Positions 55,480-64,000 of a stretch of 64,000 bases of DNA are shown in pieces; position 1 is the stretch's first letter; every line of letters starts with the position of its first letter. Source of the stretch: an uncultured Elusimicrobiales bacterium (GTDB taxonomy: Bacteria > Elusimicrobiota > Elusimicrobia > Elusimicrobiales > Elusimicrobiaceae); the NCBI GenBank assembly GCA_944327085.1, contig CALVGG010000005.1:1-64000 (forward strand), in the 5' to 3' direction. The position numbers and the translations under genes are program-made. The notes under the pieces are model-generated. The model saw only the letters and a list, made by a program, of their open reading frames with translations, was not told where the DNA came from and ran no database searches.

Positions 55480-56232
55480 TTACTGAAATAATTTTTCAAA
55501 TGTAGCAATTTCCATCAGGTAGTTGGCCCCATCGCCGGGGGAACGCAAGATGACGGAAATTTCCCCTTCGGATTGCGCCAAAGCCAAATACTGCGCATCA
55601 CGCGGGGAAAGAGCCAAAGACAGGGTAGAGCTGTCCGTATAAGCGGCAGCTTCTTCTTCTTTGCTTTGCAAGCCGGCGGCACTCTTGGCATCCAAACCTT
55701 GGCCCAAGTTCGCACCGACGCCCAACACTTTAATATTCTGTAAAAGGGTTACCGTTACTTTCTGTTGCGCACCGTTCTTCATGACAGCAGAGAAAGTTAA
55801 CAAAATATCCACGTTGTCATCCGGTTTAATCATACCGGCAGAAGCAGAATCCACCCGAATGATAAAACCTCTCATTCTGGCCGGGATTTTACTGGAAAGG
55901 CCAGCCTCCGGAGACAAAGAGGTAATGGCGTATTTAGAAATTTGATTTCCTTTGGGGATTTGAATGCGGGCAACAGCGTTTTCTACGGTTGAAAAATCCG
56001 CATCGGTAGAATAGGTTAATGCATCTTTTTGTACGTATTTGGCCGGTATGGGCACCCATTTTATAGAGTCCCTCTTAATTACTTCCCGCTCTTTAATATC
56101 CCGCACGGGCACAAATACCCGTTTAATGACTTTGTCATTTTCTAACTTGCTGGAAGCGCTGTTGACAATCAGCAAATAAACCAATGCCGCGCCCAGCGCC
56201 ACAATGAACGGCAAGAATACTCCTTTTTTCAT
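55480..56232 (-). CDS. cpaB: Tad assembly protein CpaB/RcpC
   Basis: 250 aa: one N-terminal TM (about 5-24), then a SAF-type beta-clip region (VFVPVRDIKEREVIKRDSIKWVPIPAKYV) and the RcpC-like part (ARMRGFIIRVDSASAGMIKPDDNVDILLTF, LLQNIKVLGVG, LSLALSPRDAQYLALAQSEGEISVILRSP). It is a periplasmic part of the Tad apparatus, working with the secretin encoded directly downstream. The length is normal for the family. Confidence 0.92.
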   Translation of the reverse strand: MKKGVFLPFIVALGAALVYLLIVNSASSKLENDKVIKRVFVPVRDIKEREVIKRDSIKWVPIPAKYVQKDALTYSTDADFSTVENAVARIQIPKGNQISKYAITSLSPEAGLSSKIPARMRGFIIRVDSASAGMIKPDDNVDILLTFSAVMKNGAQQKVTVTLLQNIKVLGVGANLGQGLDAKSAAGLQSKEEEAAAYTDSSTLSLALSPRDAQYLALAQSEGEISVILRSPGDGANYLMEIATFEKLFQ

Positions 56233-56268
56233 AAATTCTCCTTAAAAACGCTGTTAATTAATAAAAAT

Positions 56269-56757
56269 CTATCTTTTATCCGTACTTAAATACATCTTTT
56301 CCACAGGCATGCGAGCCTCGGTTTCTATAAAACGGATCCCGTCTCTGCGGGGTTTACTGGCTAAAATAAAACTGCTGCCGGGAAAAAGCAATTTTACAGG
56401 ATATTTCAGCTCCACCACAATATCCTGATGGCGGTGCGGAGAATACAACGGATCCCGGCCCGTTGTTTCCATTTTTATACTCACTTTTATTCTGTCCCCG
56501 GCCGCCCCAAATACCCGGCGCTTGGCCTGGGATATTTTTTGCTGCACCGTCCAACTATTTGGCTGCCCGCTGGGCTCCTTTACGGCTACCATAGCCCCTA
56601 TACGGGCAAATTCATAGGAAGCGTGATTTGCCAAAAGCGTGTGGTATGCAATATTGCCATATTCCAGGATGAAAAAAACCATCAACATAAATATCGGCAA
56701 TATTAGCAGTAACTCCACCGTTACCTGCCCATCACGCCCCCTACGAAAAAATTTCAT
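56269..56757 (-). CDS. TadE-like pseudopilin 1
   Basis: 162 aa. RRGRDGQVTVELLLILPIFM is a TadE prepilin signal (Gly cleavage point, Glu at mature position 5), followed by a hydrophobic helix to about residue 32 and an extracytoplasmic mixed domain without Cys. It should be cut by a prepilin peptidase and function as a minor pilin. It lies between the major-type Flp genes and cpaB. Confidence 0.88.
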   Translation of the reverse strand: MKFFRRGRDGQVTVELLLILPIFMLMVFFILEYGNIAYHTLLANHASYEFARIGAMVAVKEPSGQPNSWTVQQKISQAKRRVFGAAGDRIKVSIKMETTGRDPLYSPHRHQDIVVELKYPVKLLFPGSSFILASKPRRDGIRFIETEARMPVEKMYLSTDKR

Positions 56758-56772
56758 GCGTGCGCCCCGATA

Positions 56773-56997
56773 CTACTCAATGCTGTTTACGCCGCCTAAA
56801 ATCTTGGCTTTTACGTTTTCAAACACTTCCGGCATCATTTTCTTAACCAAACCGCCCACTAACAGAGCCACACCTACCACAACGGCTAACATCAACATGT
56901 ATTCCACAGTGTTCTGGCCCTCTTTCTTTTTCAAGCAAGACAAGGCGGCATTTTTTACAGCTTCCAGCTTGTTTTCCAAAGCAATAATGAACTTCAT
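56773..56997 (-). CDS. Flp-type pilin 1
   Basis: 74 aa. A 27-residue basic leader ends KKKEG, then QNTVEYMLMLAVVVGVALLVGGL: Gly cleavage, Glu at position 5, Tyr at position 6, all as in Flp pilins. The mature part has about 47 residues, the expected size for a Tad major pilin. GGAGGAG lies before the ATG at 56997. The leader is long for Flp (normally under 20). Confidence 0.9.
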   Translation of the reverse strand: MKFIIALENKLEAVKNAALSCLKKKEGQNTVEYMLMLAVVVGVALLVGGLVKKMMPEVFENVKAKILGGVNSIE

Positions 56998-57024
56998 ATG
57001 CTCCTCCTGATTCTACCAATCAAA

Positions 57025-57210
57025 TTAATTTGCATCATATACTTCTAAAATTACTTTTGCACCCTGTTCAAACTGCATGGGTACAATGTGGGAATAAAAA
57101 GCATAAAAAGCTAAAAACGCACCAAATAACGCCGCCGCAGTAATTACATATTCAATAGCGGTTTGGCCTGTTTTACTTTTAAGTATATGCGGTTTTTCCC
57201 CTTTTATCAT
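57025..57210 (-). CDS. Flp-type pilin 2
   Basis: 61 aa: leader MIKGEKPHILKSKTG then QTAIEYVITAAALFGAFLAFYAFY, a Flp-like prepilin with Glu and Tyr at mature positions 5 and 6. It lies three bases after the PorV-like gene and before pilin 1. The mature part (about 46 residues) is the same size as pilin 1 but differs in sequence, so the filament may be mixed or the two may form separate fibres. Confidence 0.85.
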   Translation of the reverse strand: MIKGEKPHILKSKTGQTAIEYVITAAALFGAFLAFYAFYSHIVPMQFEQGAKVILEVYDAN

Positions 57211-57213
57211 ACA

Positions 57214-58179
57214 TTAAAACTGGATACCAATAGCTATCTGTTGCGAAGTGCCCAATGCCCCAAACGGCGTTACGGCATAATCAATGGACGCCCCGTACCC
57301 AAATAATTCAGAGCTGTAAATACCAAACCCAAACGATACTTTGGACGTTTCATCCAGCCCCAAACTTTGCAAACCTTTGCTGTCGCTAATACCGGTATTG
57401 TCACGCGTATAATACCCAACACGCAAATCAAACCGGGCCACGGAAAGCAAATCTTCCGGAATATGCACTTCCAAACCTACACCATAGCGGGTGTCGTCGT
57501 CTTCATAGTCCATCCATTCGCCGGAAATGGTGAAATAACGCGTATTAATATCCGCACCTAAGCGCAAACCTTGCGGCATATCTTCACTATCGCCAATATT
57601 CACCAAGGCGCCGCCTAAGCCCAACCAATTTACCAAACGCAATTTTGCACCTACGTCAAAACCTACGCTGGTATAGCGGTTGGTGTCTAACTTTTCATTA
57701 ATATATTTAGCGGTACCGCCAATTTGCAATTTCTGGCTGAAAAACCCGCGGGCCAAAGATACGCTGCCCACAAAGTTCTGCACCGGGTGCGCACCGGAAT
57801 ATTGCGGGCGGCCCTGTACGTCGCGGTAATCGAAACCGCCCATATCCATATAGTTAAGCGTAACGCCTAAAATGGTTTTGCCCAACGGCTGCAAATACGC
57901 TAACGTGCGCGCTTTATAACCTTGCAAATAATCCAAGTAAGAAAATTGCAATTCGCGCGAAGTGGCTGAAGCAGAACCCGCAGGGTTCCAAAACAGGGCT
58001 TCCGGCCCGTCGGCAATAGATACATACGCATTACCCAAAGCCTGCGCACGCGGAGAGCCGGCATCAATCTTTAAAAACTGGCTTCCGCTGGTACCGGCCC
58101 AGTCGTCAATGGCATAAGCCGGAACATGCACCAAACCGGCAATTAAACAAGCTGCTAAAAGTTTTATTTTTATATTCAT
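57214..58179 (-). CDS. PorV/PorQ-family outer-membrane protein
   Basis: 321 aa. Signal peptide 1-23 (ending AYA). The N-terminal pattern FLKIDAGSPRAQALGNAYVSIADGPEALFWNPAG is diagnostic of the PorV/PorQ (UPF0164) family. The remainder is beta-strand rich, and the protein ends AIGIQF with a terminal Phe, as barrels do. In Bacteroidota PorV belongs to type IX secretion; here no other T9SS gene is visible. It is the gene after a secreted protein with a T9SS-like C-terminal region, suggesting a dedicated partner. Confidence 0.88.
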   Translation of the reverse strand: MNIKIKLLAACLIAGLVHVPAYAIDDWAGTSGSQFLKIDAGSPRAQALGNAYVSIADGPEALFWNPAGSASATSRELQFSYLDYLQGYKARTLAYLQPLGKTILGVTLNYMDMGGFDYRDVQGRPQYSGAHPVQNFVGSVSLARGFFSQKLQIGGTAKYINEKLDTNRYTSVGFDVGAKLRLVNWLGLGGALVNIGDSEDMPQGLRLGADINTRYFTISGEWMDYEDDDTRYGVGLEVHIPEDLLSVARFDLRVGYYTRDNTGISDSKGLQSLGLDETSKVSFGFGIYSSELFGYGASIDYAVTPFGALGTSQQIAIGIQF

Positions 58180-58193
58180 AAATCCTTTCTACC

Positions 58194-61100
58194 TTACGGG
58201 ACCAAAATTTTCACTACTTTTTGGCAGTGTTCACGCCCGTTTTGGGCTTTGAAATCCACCAAGCCGAAATACACACCGCGGGCAATCTTTTTGCCGTGCT
58301 GGTTGGTCTTATCCCAGCGGCAGCGCAAGGCCGCATTGCGCACATTGGCAAAAGAATCATCCGCCACTGTGCCGCTGATATTATTATCCGGGCTGAAAGA
58401 CAAGGTTTGCCCCATGGTGGTGGTATAGTTATTTGCGTCCACGCAGGTGTAGCCGCTGTCACGTATTAACGTACCGGACAAGGTATACAACTTGATAGAC
58501 ATCGTACCCGGAACAGGCATCTTGGTTACTTCTAACGTACCGTAGGCCTGGCGCAACGGGTTCGGATAGAAGAAGACGGTCTTTTCCCAGTCTTCGCACA
58601 CGAAGCGTCCGTCACCCACGGCAATGGTGGCTTTATGCAGGTTTTGATACTGATACGTATCGGCCACATAATTCACTTTCCAGTCTGCCGCATCTAACGA
58701 GGTATCGTCCCCCGGCACAATTTCGCCGGTAATGGTATCAATATCGGCCGAGTTGGTGGCCGTTACGAAGCGGAACGGATAGGTTCCGTCCGGCACTTCC
58801 TGCTGGGCATAGTCGCGTCCGTCCCACTCTTCGGTAATTAACGTGGTGGAAGGGCGGATACCCACAATGGTGCGTACCAATACTTCATTAATATCCTGCA
58901 CTTCTTTACCCGTGGCCGGGTTGCGCAAGGTACCTTTTTGATAGTCATAAATGGTGGTACCCGGCTTAAAGATTTGGATGGCTACTTTCATGGGCACGGA
59001 AATCTGGTAGCTTATCGGCACCACTTGCCCGCGCGCAGCTTGGGCATAACCGTCCACTTCGGCCAAGTCAAACACTTTCAGCAAGTCCGCATTGAGTGTA
59101 AGGCTCTTTACCGTTTCCTGATACAAGTTGGCATCCGGATAGTTCTTGGCAATTAAACGCACTTCGTAAATGGCAGATTTTACATAGTAGCCATTATCGT
59201 CCGTACCGTCCCAATACACTTTGCGGATGGCGTTTGCGTCAAAATGGCCCGTATCCAAAATGGTGGTGGTAGCCAAATGTTTGCAGACATCACCCACCGC
59301 ATTGTTTTTGGTGCTGCCGTCCGTGGCCGACGTGGTGCACACATTGGGCTGCAAGGCCACAATCTGCACGTCCACCGTAGAGGCGCGGGATACCGCAAAG
59401 TTTACTTCATACGGCGGAACAAAAGCCGTGCCGCTGGATGTATTAAACAGCTGGGGCTGGTTCGGATACACAGCCGTAGAGCCTTCCAGGAAGAACACCG
59501 GCCCGCGGGTTACGTTAATGCGGGAATTGGGTTTTTCCGTAGCGTAAATATAGCCCACTTGCTGCACATCTTCCTGCGTTTTAAACGGCTCGCTGACGGC
59601 ATAGTCAAACTGGGTACCGTCCGTACCGGTTGTATAGGCCCGGTCCGCATAATATAAGGATACGGGCTCATTGGAGCGGGCAGAGATATAGAACGGATAC
59701 TGCCCATCCGGCACCATTTCATAGGCGCAGGTTTTCAAATCCGTAGAACCTTGGCACTGCTGGGAAGAAGGATTGTAGAAATACAACGCATCCCATTCTT
59801 CCACAATGCGGGCCCCTTCACCCGGGCGGGTGGAGCTGGCATCAAAGGTTTTTACAGGCTGCAAACGTACGTCAAGCGCCGTATAATTTTGGTTAGCGGG
59901 ATAGTTTGTAAATGTTTGGTCATTTACATAAATACATTTTTTACCGGTAGACGCCACTTTGGCCGGGTCCACATAACCGTGGGTCATAATGTCCGTATCG
60001 GTCTGGTCGCACACGCGGGGCGGCCAGGTGGCCATTACGCTCTTGGTGGTGGTTACCGTGGTTTGTACTTTATATTTATTTTCCGCATAGCAGGCGGCCA
60101 GTTCCGTCGGGTCCGTAATGCCGGGGCACTGGGCAGCCAGTTCATCCTGCGTGGCCAAGGCAACTTCCTCTTTGGTGGTAGTTACCGTGGTGATGTTATT
60201 TTCAAAATCTGTTTGGGTGTCATACGTAGTGCCCACCGTGGCAGACGGCACATACGTGGTGGTGGGGCCTTCCACCGTGGTGGAAGAAGTCTGCCCGTTT
60301 ACCAAAGTATTTGCCGTGGGGATGACCACATCCTTATTATAAATGTTCACCTGAACATTCATGGCTTTAGACAAATAATAGCTGATGGTGGCTTTGGCTT
60401 CGCTGTCGCCATACACGTCCGTAGTGCCTACATCAACCACGTGGTACAAGTCCACCGGGAACACCGCCGTGGCCGTGGTTTGCACTTCGGGGAACATGGC
60501 ATCTTTAGAAGTTACCGCAAACACATAAGTGCCAGGGCCAACCATACGGCCGGCATCGTCGCGCCCGTCCCAGCTTAAGGTATTAATTTGCTGAGACACC
60601 GCAGCAGTGCCTTCCTGCGGCGTGAGCATTTTAACCGTCACACCGGCCGAGTTCTGCACGCTGGCTACAGCCACCGCATCGCGGGACAAAATGTATTTGA
60701 ACACGAACGGATCCAACCCGTATGCCGTGGGGCTGGAGCCCACAGTGGAATAGCTGACCGGTTGGATGGTAATATCCACCAATCCGCGTTCCACCGGCAT
60801 CGTGCCAACTGTATAGGTAGCGGTCTTTACGGCATCATACGTAACACCGGCCGCATTGGTATACTGGGAACCTTCCGCATACGGAATTTCAGCCCACAGT
60901 ACATATACATAGTTACCGTCCGGCATGGGGGCACCATAGAAGAACTGTTTGTTGTCCAACGACGGGATTGCCGTGGGCGTACCGCTGACAGGGCACACAG
61001 CCGTATTGGTACAAGTACCGTCCCACTTGGTGGTATAGGTAGCGCGGGAACCGCGTTCTTCCACAGAGGAGTAGAGCAGGAAGCCTGTACCCGCTTTAAT

Positions 61101-62747
61101 GGCAGGGCCTTGCGCCGTACCGGTGGCAGACGGCACCAAAGAAGTAAATTGTGTACCGGGCGAGTATACCTGGAAGTATACTTTGGAAGCTTCCGTGGGT
61201 ACATATTTAATGGTGGCATAAGCTGTGGCCATTTTATTCAAGCCGGCAACCACCACGTCCGTCAGTTTCAAAGGATCTAAGGACAGCTGGCGGGTTACCG
61301 CGCGGGAGAAGTCAATCCCCGGCCATTCATCCTGAGATTTGGCCTGGATGGACACCACATAGTTACCCGCAGGCAACAGGCGACCGCTGTCGTCACGCCC
61401 GTCCCAAGAGTCAAACTCTACCAGTTGTTTATCGGAAGACTGGCCTTTCATACCTTCGCCCAAGCGGGGCTGCCAATCCACCAACAGGCGGCGCAAGTTG
61501 GCAGTATCTAAATTGGCCGGGTCAGCCGTGCCGGTATAAGAGCTGTCGCTAGAGGTGGAAGCATCATAAATAGCGATGCGCACGTCCGCATCTTTACTTA
61601 ACCGATACGCTAACGTATACGGCTGAGCGGAAACAGACGTGATATCACCCACCACCGTAGGCGTGCTGCGCACGGTGTGCACGTTGGTAACGTCCACCTG
61701 TATCGGGATTTGGTTTTCACCCGGGTAAGGGACAGAAGAATCAATGGTAATTTTATCTACGGTAATGTTGTCTCCGGGCACATCGCTCTGCACCGTGGCG
61801 CGGAAGCCGTACTGGCCGTTCATTTTACCAAATTCACCGCTGATTTCATAAGAGCCGTCCCACCCGGCGCAGAAAGACATTGGGCTGCCGTACTCTTTAC
61901 CGTTATTATCAAAAATTACACAGTTGCTGGAACCAGATACTCCGCCATATTGGTTTGTACAACACTTTTGTGGATTGTTGTTATCGCAGCCTGTGGTAGT
62001 AAACTTGAAACAAGAAGCATCTGCTTTATCAGTTCCGCACTGAGAAGGACCCGAAGAAGCACCCTCAGCCACACACCAGCTGGTTGTACTGGTACCGTTA
62101 CAATAATACAAAGCGGAAGGGCAGGTGGTTCCGTTGGAGGCATCATAACAATGGTAAGAACCGCAAATATAATCTTCCGCCTCCACCGTGCCGGTTTCGC
62201 CGGCGCCAGGATACATCGTCAAGGTGCGGATAGGCGGCGTATCGCTGCTGCTGGCTATATTTTTGCCGTTTTCATATTTAACAATATCAAATTTAATGGT
62301 TTGTAAAGGGAAAGCAATGGAATAGGTACTCATCGCCAAAGGCTTATTGGCGCAGTAAACCGTCATACATAAACCCAAGCACTGGTTAGGATAATTATTG
62401 GCAACACCCGGGCCGGGATAAGGCTGGTCATATTCAATTAAAGCGGAGTTCTCCCAAGGGTCAGCATAAGTGGAACCGTTGGCATTAGTAATATCGGTTG
62501 ATACAAAGCTGCGGTTTGACGGATCTGTTTTTAAGTTACCGCTAAAATCAGCCGCACTCCAACCGCAGTATTGCTGGGCCGTTTCCGTTGCCCCATTTTG
62601 GTAAAACACCCCGGCAAATTTTACGTCTGCCTGGGCCTGGCCAAACACGGGGGTGGCCGTCAATACAAAAAACAAAGGCAAAGCCGCCAAAAAGGCTACT
62701 TTACCAAGTAAAATTTTCCACATGCTTTTATTAGTAATTGTGTTCAT
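58194..62747 (-). CDS. Large secreted protein with FlgD-type Ig repeats (1517 aa)
   Basis: The ATG at 62747 opens the signal peptide (LLGKVAFLAALPLFFVLTATPVFG); farther upstream ATGs only add a hydrophilic extension. N-terminal third: unique, with a Cys-rich patch of about a dozen Cys (residues about 190-300). From about 400 on, at least six FlgD-Ig-like units follow, each ending in W-D-G-x-D-(D)-x-G...G-x-Y (around residues 449, 729, 985, 1182, 1307, 1479). Near 1392 a YPNPLRQAYG motif starts a region like the T9SS C-terminal sorting domain; the end is KVVKILVP. Probably a cell-surface adhesin or pilus-associated protein. Confidence 0.85.
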   Translation of the reverse strand: MNTITNKSMWKILLGKVAFLAALPLFFVLTATPVFGQAQADVKFAGVFYQNGATETAQQYCGWSAADFSGNLKTDPSNRSFVSTDITNANGSTYADPWENSALIEYDQPYPGPGVANNYPNQCLGLCMTVYCANKPLAMSTYSIAFPLQTIKFDIVKYENGKNIASSSDTPPIRTLTMYPGAGETGTVEAEDYICGSYHCYDASNGTTCPSALYYCNGTSTTSWCVAEGASSGPSQCGTDKADASCFKFTTTGCDNNNPQKCCTNQYGGVSGSSNCVIFDNNGKEYGSPMSFCAGWDGSYEISGEFGKMNGQYGFRATVQSDVPGDNITVDKITIDSSVPYPGENQIPIQVDVTNVHTVRSTPTVVGDITSVSAQPYTLAYRLSKDADVRIAIYDASTSSDSSYTGTADPANLDTANLRRLLVDWQPRLGEGMKGQSSDKQLVEFDSWDGRDDSGRLLPAGNYVVSIQAKSQDEWPGIDFSRAVTRQLSLDPLKLTDVVVAGLNKMATAYATIKYVPTEASKVYFQVYSPGTQFTSLVPSATGTAQGPAIKAGTGFLLYSSVEERGSRATYTTKWDGTCTNTAVCPVSGTPTAIPSLDNKQFFYGAPMPDGNYVYVLWAEIPYAEGSQYTNAAGVTYDAVKTATYTVGTMPVERGLVDITIQPVSYSTVGSSPTAYGLDPFVFKYILSRDAVAVASVQNSAGVTVKMLTPQEGTAAVSQQINTLSWDGRDDAGRMVGPGTYVFAVTSKDAMFPEVQTTATAVFPVDLYHVVDVGTTDVYGDSEAKATISYYLSKAMNVQVNIYNKDVVIPTANTLVNGQTSSTTVEGPTTTYVPSATVGTTYDTQTDFENNITTVTTTKEEVALATQDELAAQCPGITDPTELAACYAENKYKVQTTVTTTKSVMATWPPRVCDQTDTDIMTHGYVDPAKVASTGKKCIYVNDQTFTNYPANQNYTALDVRLQPVKTFDASSTRPGEGARIVEEWDALYFYNPSSQQCQGSTDLKTCAYEMVPDGQYPFYISARSNEPVSLYYADRAYTTGTDGTQFDYAVSEPFKTQEDVQQVGYIYATEKPNSRINVTRGPVFFLEGSTAVYPNQPQLFNTSSGTAFVPPYEVNFAVSRASTVDVQIVALQPNVCTTSATDGSTKNNAVGDVCKHLATTTILDTGHFDANAIRKVYWDGTDDNGYYVKSAIYEVRLIAKNYPDANLYQETVKSLTLNADLLKVFDLAEVDGYAQAARGQVVPISYQISVPMKVAIQIFKPGTTIYDYQKGTLRNPATGKEVQDINEVLVRTIVGIRPSTTLITEEWDGRDYAQQEVPDGTYPFRFVTATNSADIDTITGEIVPGDDTSLDAADWKVNYVADTYQYQNLHKATIAVGDGRFVCEDWEKTVFFYPNPLRQAYGTLEVTKMPVPGTMSIKLYTLSGTLIRDSGYTCVDANNYTTTMGQTLSFSPDNNISGTVADDSFANVRNAALRCRWDKTNQHGKKIARGVYFGLVDFKAQNGREHCQKVVKILVP

Positions 62748-62891
62748 TGTGCAATTTTCCATAACCTTAAACCGGCTACTGTTTAATTGAATATATTCCA
62801 AATCGATTGTGCCGTACCGATAATACGACGTGCCGGTCCAACGCATACAATATATTATATATAAAAATACGCGTCGTGCCTGCTTCTATAA

Positions 62892-62920
62892 ATTTTTGCA
62901 ACTTTTGGAGAACTTGTCAA
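62892..62920 (-). promoter_or_regulatory. Candidate promoter of the large secreted protein gene
   Basis: A perfect TTGACA (62920-62915) has only a weak -10 (AAAAAT, 62897-62892) at 17 nt. The 203-nt gap (62748-62950) also holds a TATAAT further down without a -35, and an imperfect ACGACGCGTA / TATGCGT stem. The start of the Tad transcript probably lies somewhere here. Confidence 0.35.
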
Positions 62921-62950
62921 CTGTTTTATACTCCTTGCTGTGGGCGGAAA

Positions 62951-64000
62951 TTATTCCTCCGCACCGGCCACATCGCGGTATAAAGCAAAAGAACCGCGGC
63001 CGGACTGTTTTACCGCATACAAAGCCTTATCCGCCTTCTCCAGCAGGGAAGATTCGTCCTTCCCGTCCTGCGGAAAGACGGAAATACCCTGGCTGATGCT
63101 TAAATGTACGTCTTTTCCCTCCGTATACCGGGTGGGAAGCGTAATAGCGCGTATACGCTCCTGCAGGCGTTTGGCAATGATTTTTGCCTCTTCCCCATTG
63201 GTACGGGGGAGCATAATAATCATTTCGTCCCCGCCAAAACGGCATGGAAAGTCCGTCTGCCTTAAACTGGTGCGTATCACGCGGGCTACCTCTTTTAAGG
63301 CCCAGTCACCAATTTGGTGGCCGTAGCCGTCGTTAATCTGCTTGAACAGGTCAATATCCAAGATGATTAAAGACATAATTAAATCAAAGCGTTTGGAGCG
63401 GTAAAGCTCCTCGGCAAATTTTTCGTTAAAGAAACGCCGCACCGGCAGTTTGGTCAGCTCGTCATAGTTAGAGAGTTCCTGCACACGTTCAAACAGCATA
63501 GCGTTATCAATAGAAAGGGCAATTTGAGTAGAAAACTGTTTTAAAGAGATAAAATCCAAATACCCGATTTTGCGGCGGGAAAGCAAATTATCAAATGTTA
63601 AAAACCCCACCTTGTTGCGCTGCACTTTAAGCGGAATATAAATCACGCTGCGGCGGGACGTATAGGTATTGGGGGAGTCAAACACTTCGCGCAAGAGCTC
63701 TTTTTCCCCCTCTTTTAAGGCGCTTTCATCCTGCACGGTTACCTGGCCGGAAATATCCGCCCCTAAAATAGACTTTATTTTCGTGCCGTCATAATTGGTT
63801 AAATACAGGCGTACGCGGTCAAAGCGGAAATACTTTTGCACACCTTTTAAAATCAGCTCCAAGCCGTCATTAAGCCGCAAAGACGAGGCAAAAATGGTGG
63901 CCAGCTGGTTTAACGCCGTAGATACGGCCAAACGCTGGTTTTTGGCTTGGTCAATTTCCGTATTGCGCAAATTGTGGGAAATTTCTTCCGCCAGGGCTTT
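62951..64000 (-). CDS. GAF-GGDEF diguanylate cyclase (5' part beyond the window)
   Basis: The reading frame stays open through base 64000, so the true start lies outside; an internal TTG at 63970 is not taken as the start. A GAF-like domain (LRLNDGLELILKGVQKYFRFDRVRLYLTN...) is followed by a GGDEF domain: LDIDLFKQINDGYGHQIGD, I-site RQTD five residues before the active loop FGGDEM. Met replaces the final Phe of GGDEF, while the catalytic Asp-Glu is kept. It should make cyclic di-GMP, a signal commonly tied to pili and surface attachment; the adjacent pilus locus fits. Confidence 0.9.
   Translation of the reverse strand, partial: KALAEEISHNLRNTEIDQAKNQRLAVSTALNQLATIFASSLRLNDGLELILKGVQKYFRFDRVRLYLTNYDGTKIKSILGADISGQVTVQDESALKEGEKELLREVFDSPNTYTSRRSVIYIPLKVQRNKVGFLTFDNLLSRRKIGYLDFISLKQFSTQIALSIDNAMLFERVQELSNYDELTKLPVRRFFNEKFAEELYRSKRFDLIMSLIILDIDLFKQINDGYGHQIGDWALKEVARVIRTSLRQTDFPCRFGGDEMIIMLPRTNGEEAKIIAKRLQERIRAITLPTRYTEGKDVHLSISQGISVFPQDGKDESSLLEKADKALYAVKQSGRGSFALYRDVAGAEE

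Noticed and set aside
59751-61280. Two long plus-strand ORFs (275 and 230 codons)
   Set aside because: They mirror the Gly/Thr-rich repeats of the 1517-aa protein and have Arg/His/Gly-rich antisense composition.
57214-62747. A complete type IX secretion system
   Set aside because: Only a PorV-family protein and a T9SS-like C-terminus are visible; none of the motor or translocon genes is present.

Overview
Organism. The window looks like the chromosome of a Gram-negative, deep-branching bacterium, most likely a gut-type Elusimicrobiota (inference, about 0.6). Support comes from lipid A, heptose and KDO genes (outer membrane with LPS), a PorV/PorQ-family outer-membrane protein, large secreted proteins with FlgD-type Ig repeats, a pilin with a class III signal, and a divergent Tad pilus system. 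No ribosomal RNA lies in the window to settle the phylum.

Left part (1-29.4 kb, housekeeping). A truncated type IV pilin-like gene faces away from an ftsA-like gene. Next come lpxK and, divergently, an LPS-precursor operon: lpxL-like acyltransferase, gmhB, a DUF3108 lipoprotein, hldA-type heptose kinase, kdsB, then pyrG. After an unexplained 308-nt gap follow tig, tRNA-Leu(UAG) and tRNA-Lys(CUU), all on the minus strand. Then a DUF885-like protein that has lost its metal motif, a serC-serA-DUF1015 operon, and a minus-strand operon of two M24 prolyl peptidases, an unusual efp, two small genes and an outer-membrane protein. The rest is a two-TM envelope protein, dacB (PBP4), a MATE exporter, cspA, ftcD, rsmA and a TPR protein.

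Right part (29.6-64 kb, one minus-strand surface locus). Reading in the direction of transcription: GGDEF protein (cut by the window end), a 1517-aa secreted FlgD-Ig-repeat protein, a PorV-like barrel, two Flp-type pilins, TadE, CpaB, a short CpaC secretin, a CpaE-CpaF fusion ATPase, a TadB with an added periplasmic domain, TadC, a TPR protein, a HAMP sensor without an output domain, a small membrane protein and a thioredoxin-like protein, closed by a terminator at 45980-46003. A second block holds a sensor kinase, a receiver-kinase hybrid, a NarL-type regulator, a third Flp-like pilin, a TadG-like protein and another TadE. A strong promoter and a structured leader at 40234-40374 then drive a third block: six membrane-anchored Ser/Gly/Ala-rich proteins with partly shared sequence, ending in a separate 1297-aa anchored protein.

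Main point. I recognise no family for the third block (29619-40233). Its position directly behind TadG/TadE genes suggests an undescribed envelope assembly that works with, or is displayed by, the Tad-like machine. The other notable points are the two gene fusions in the motor, the reduced secretin, the leader RNA/operator at 40234-40374, the EF-P tip loop and the inactive-looking DUF885 protein.
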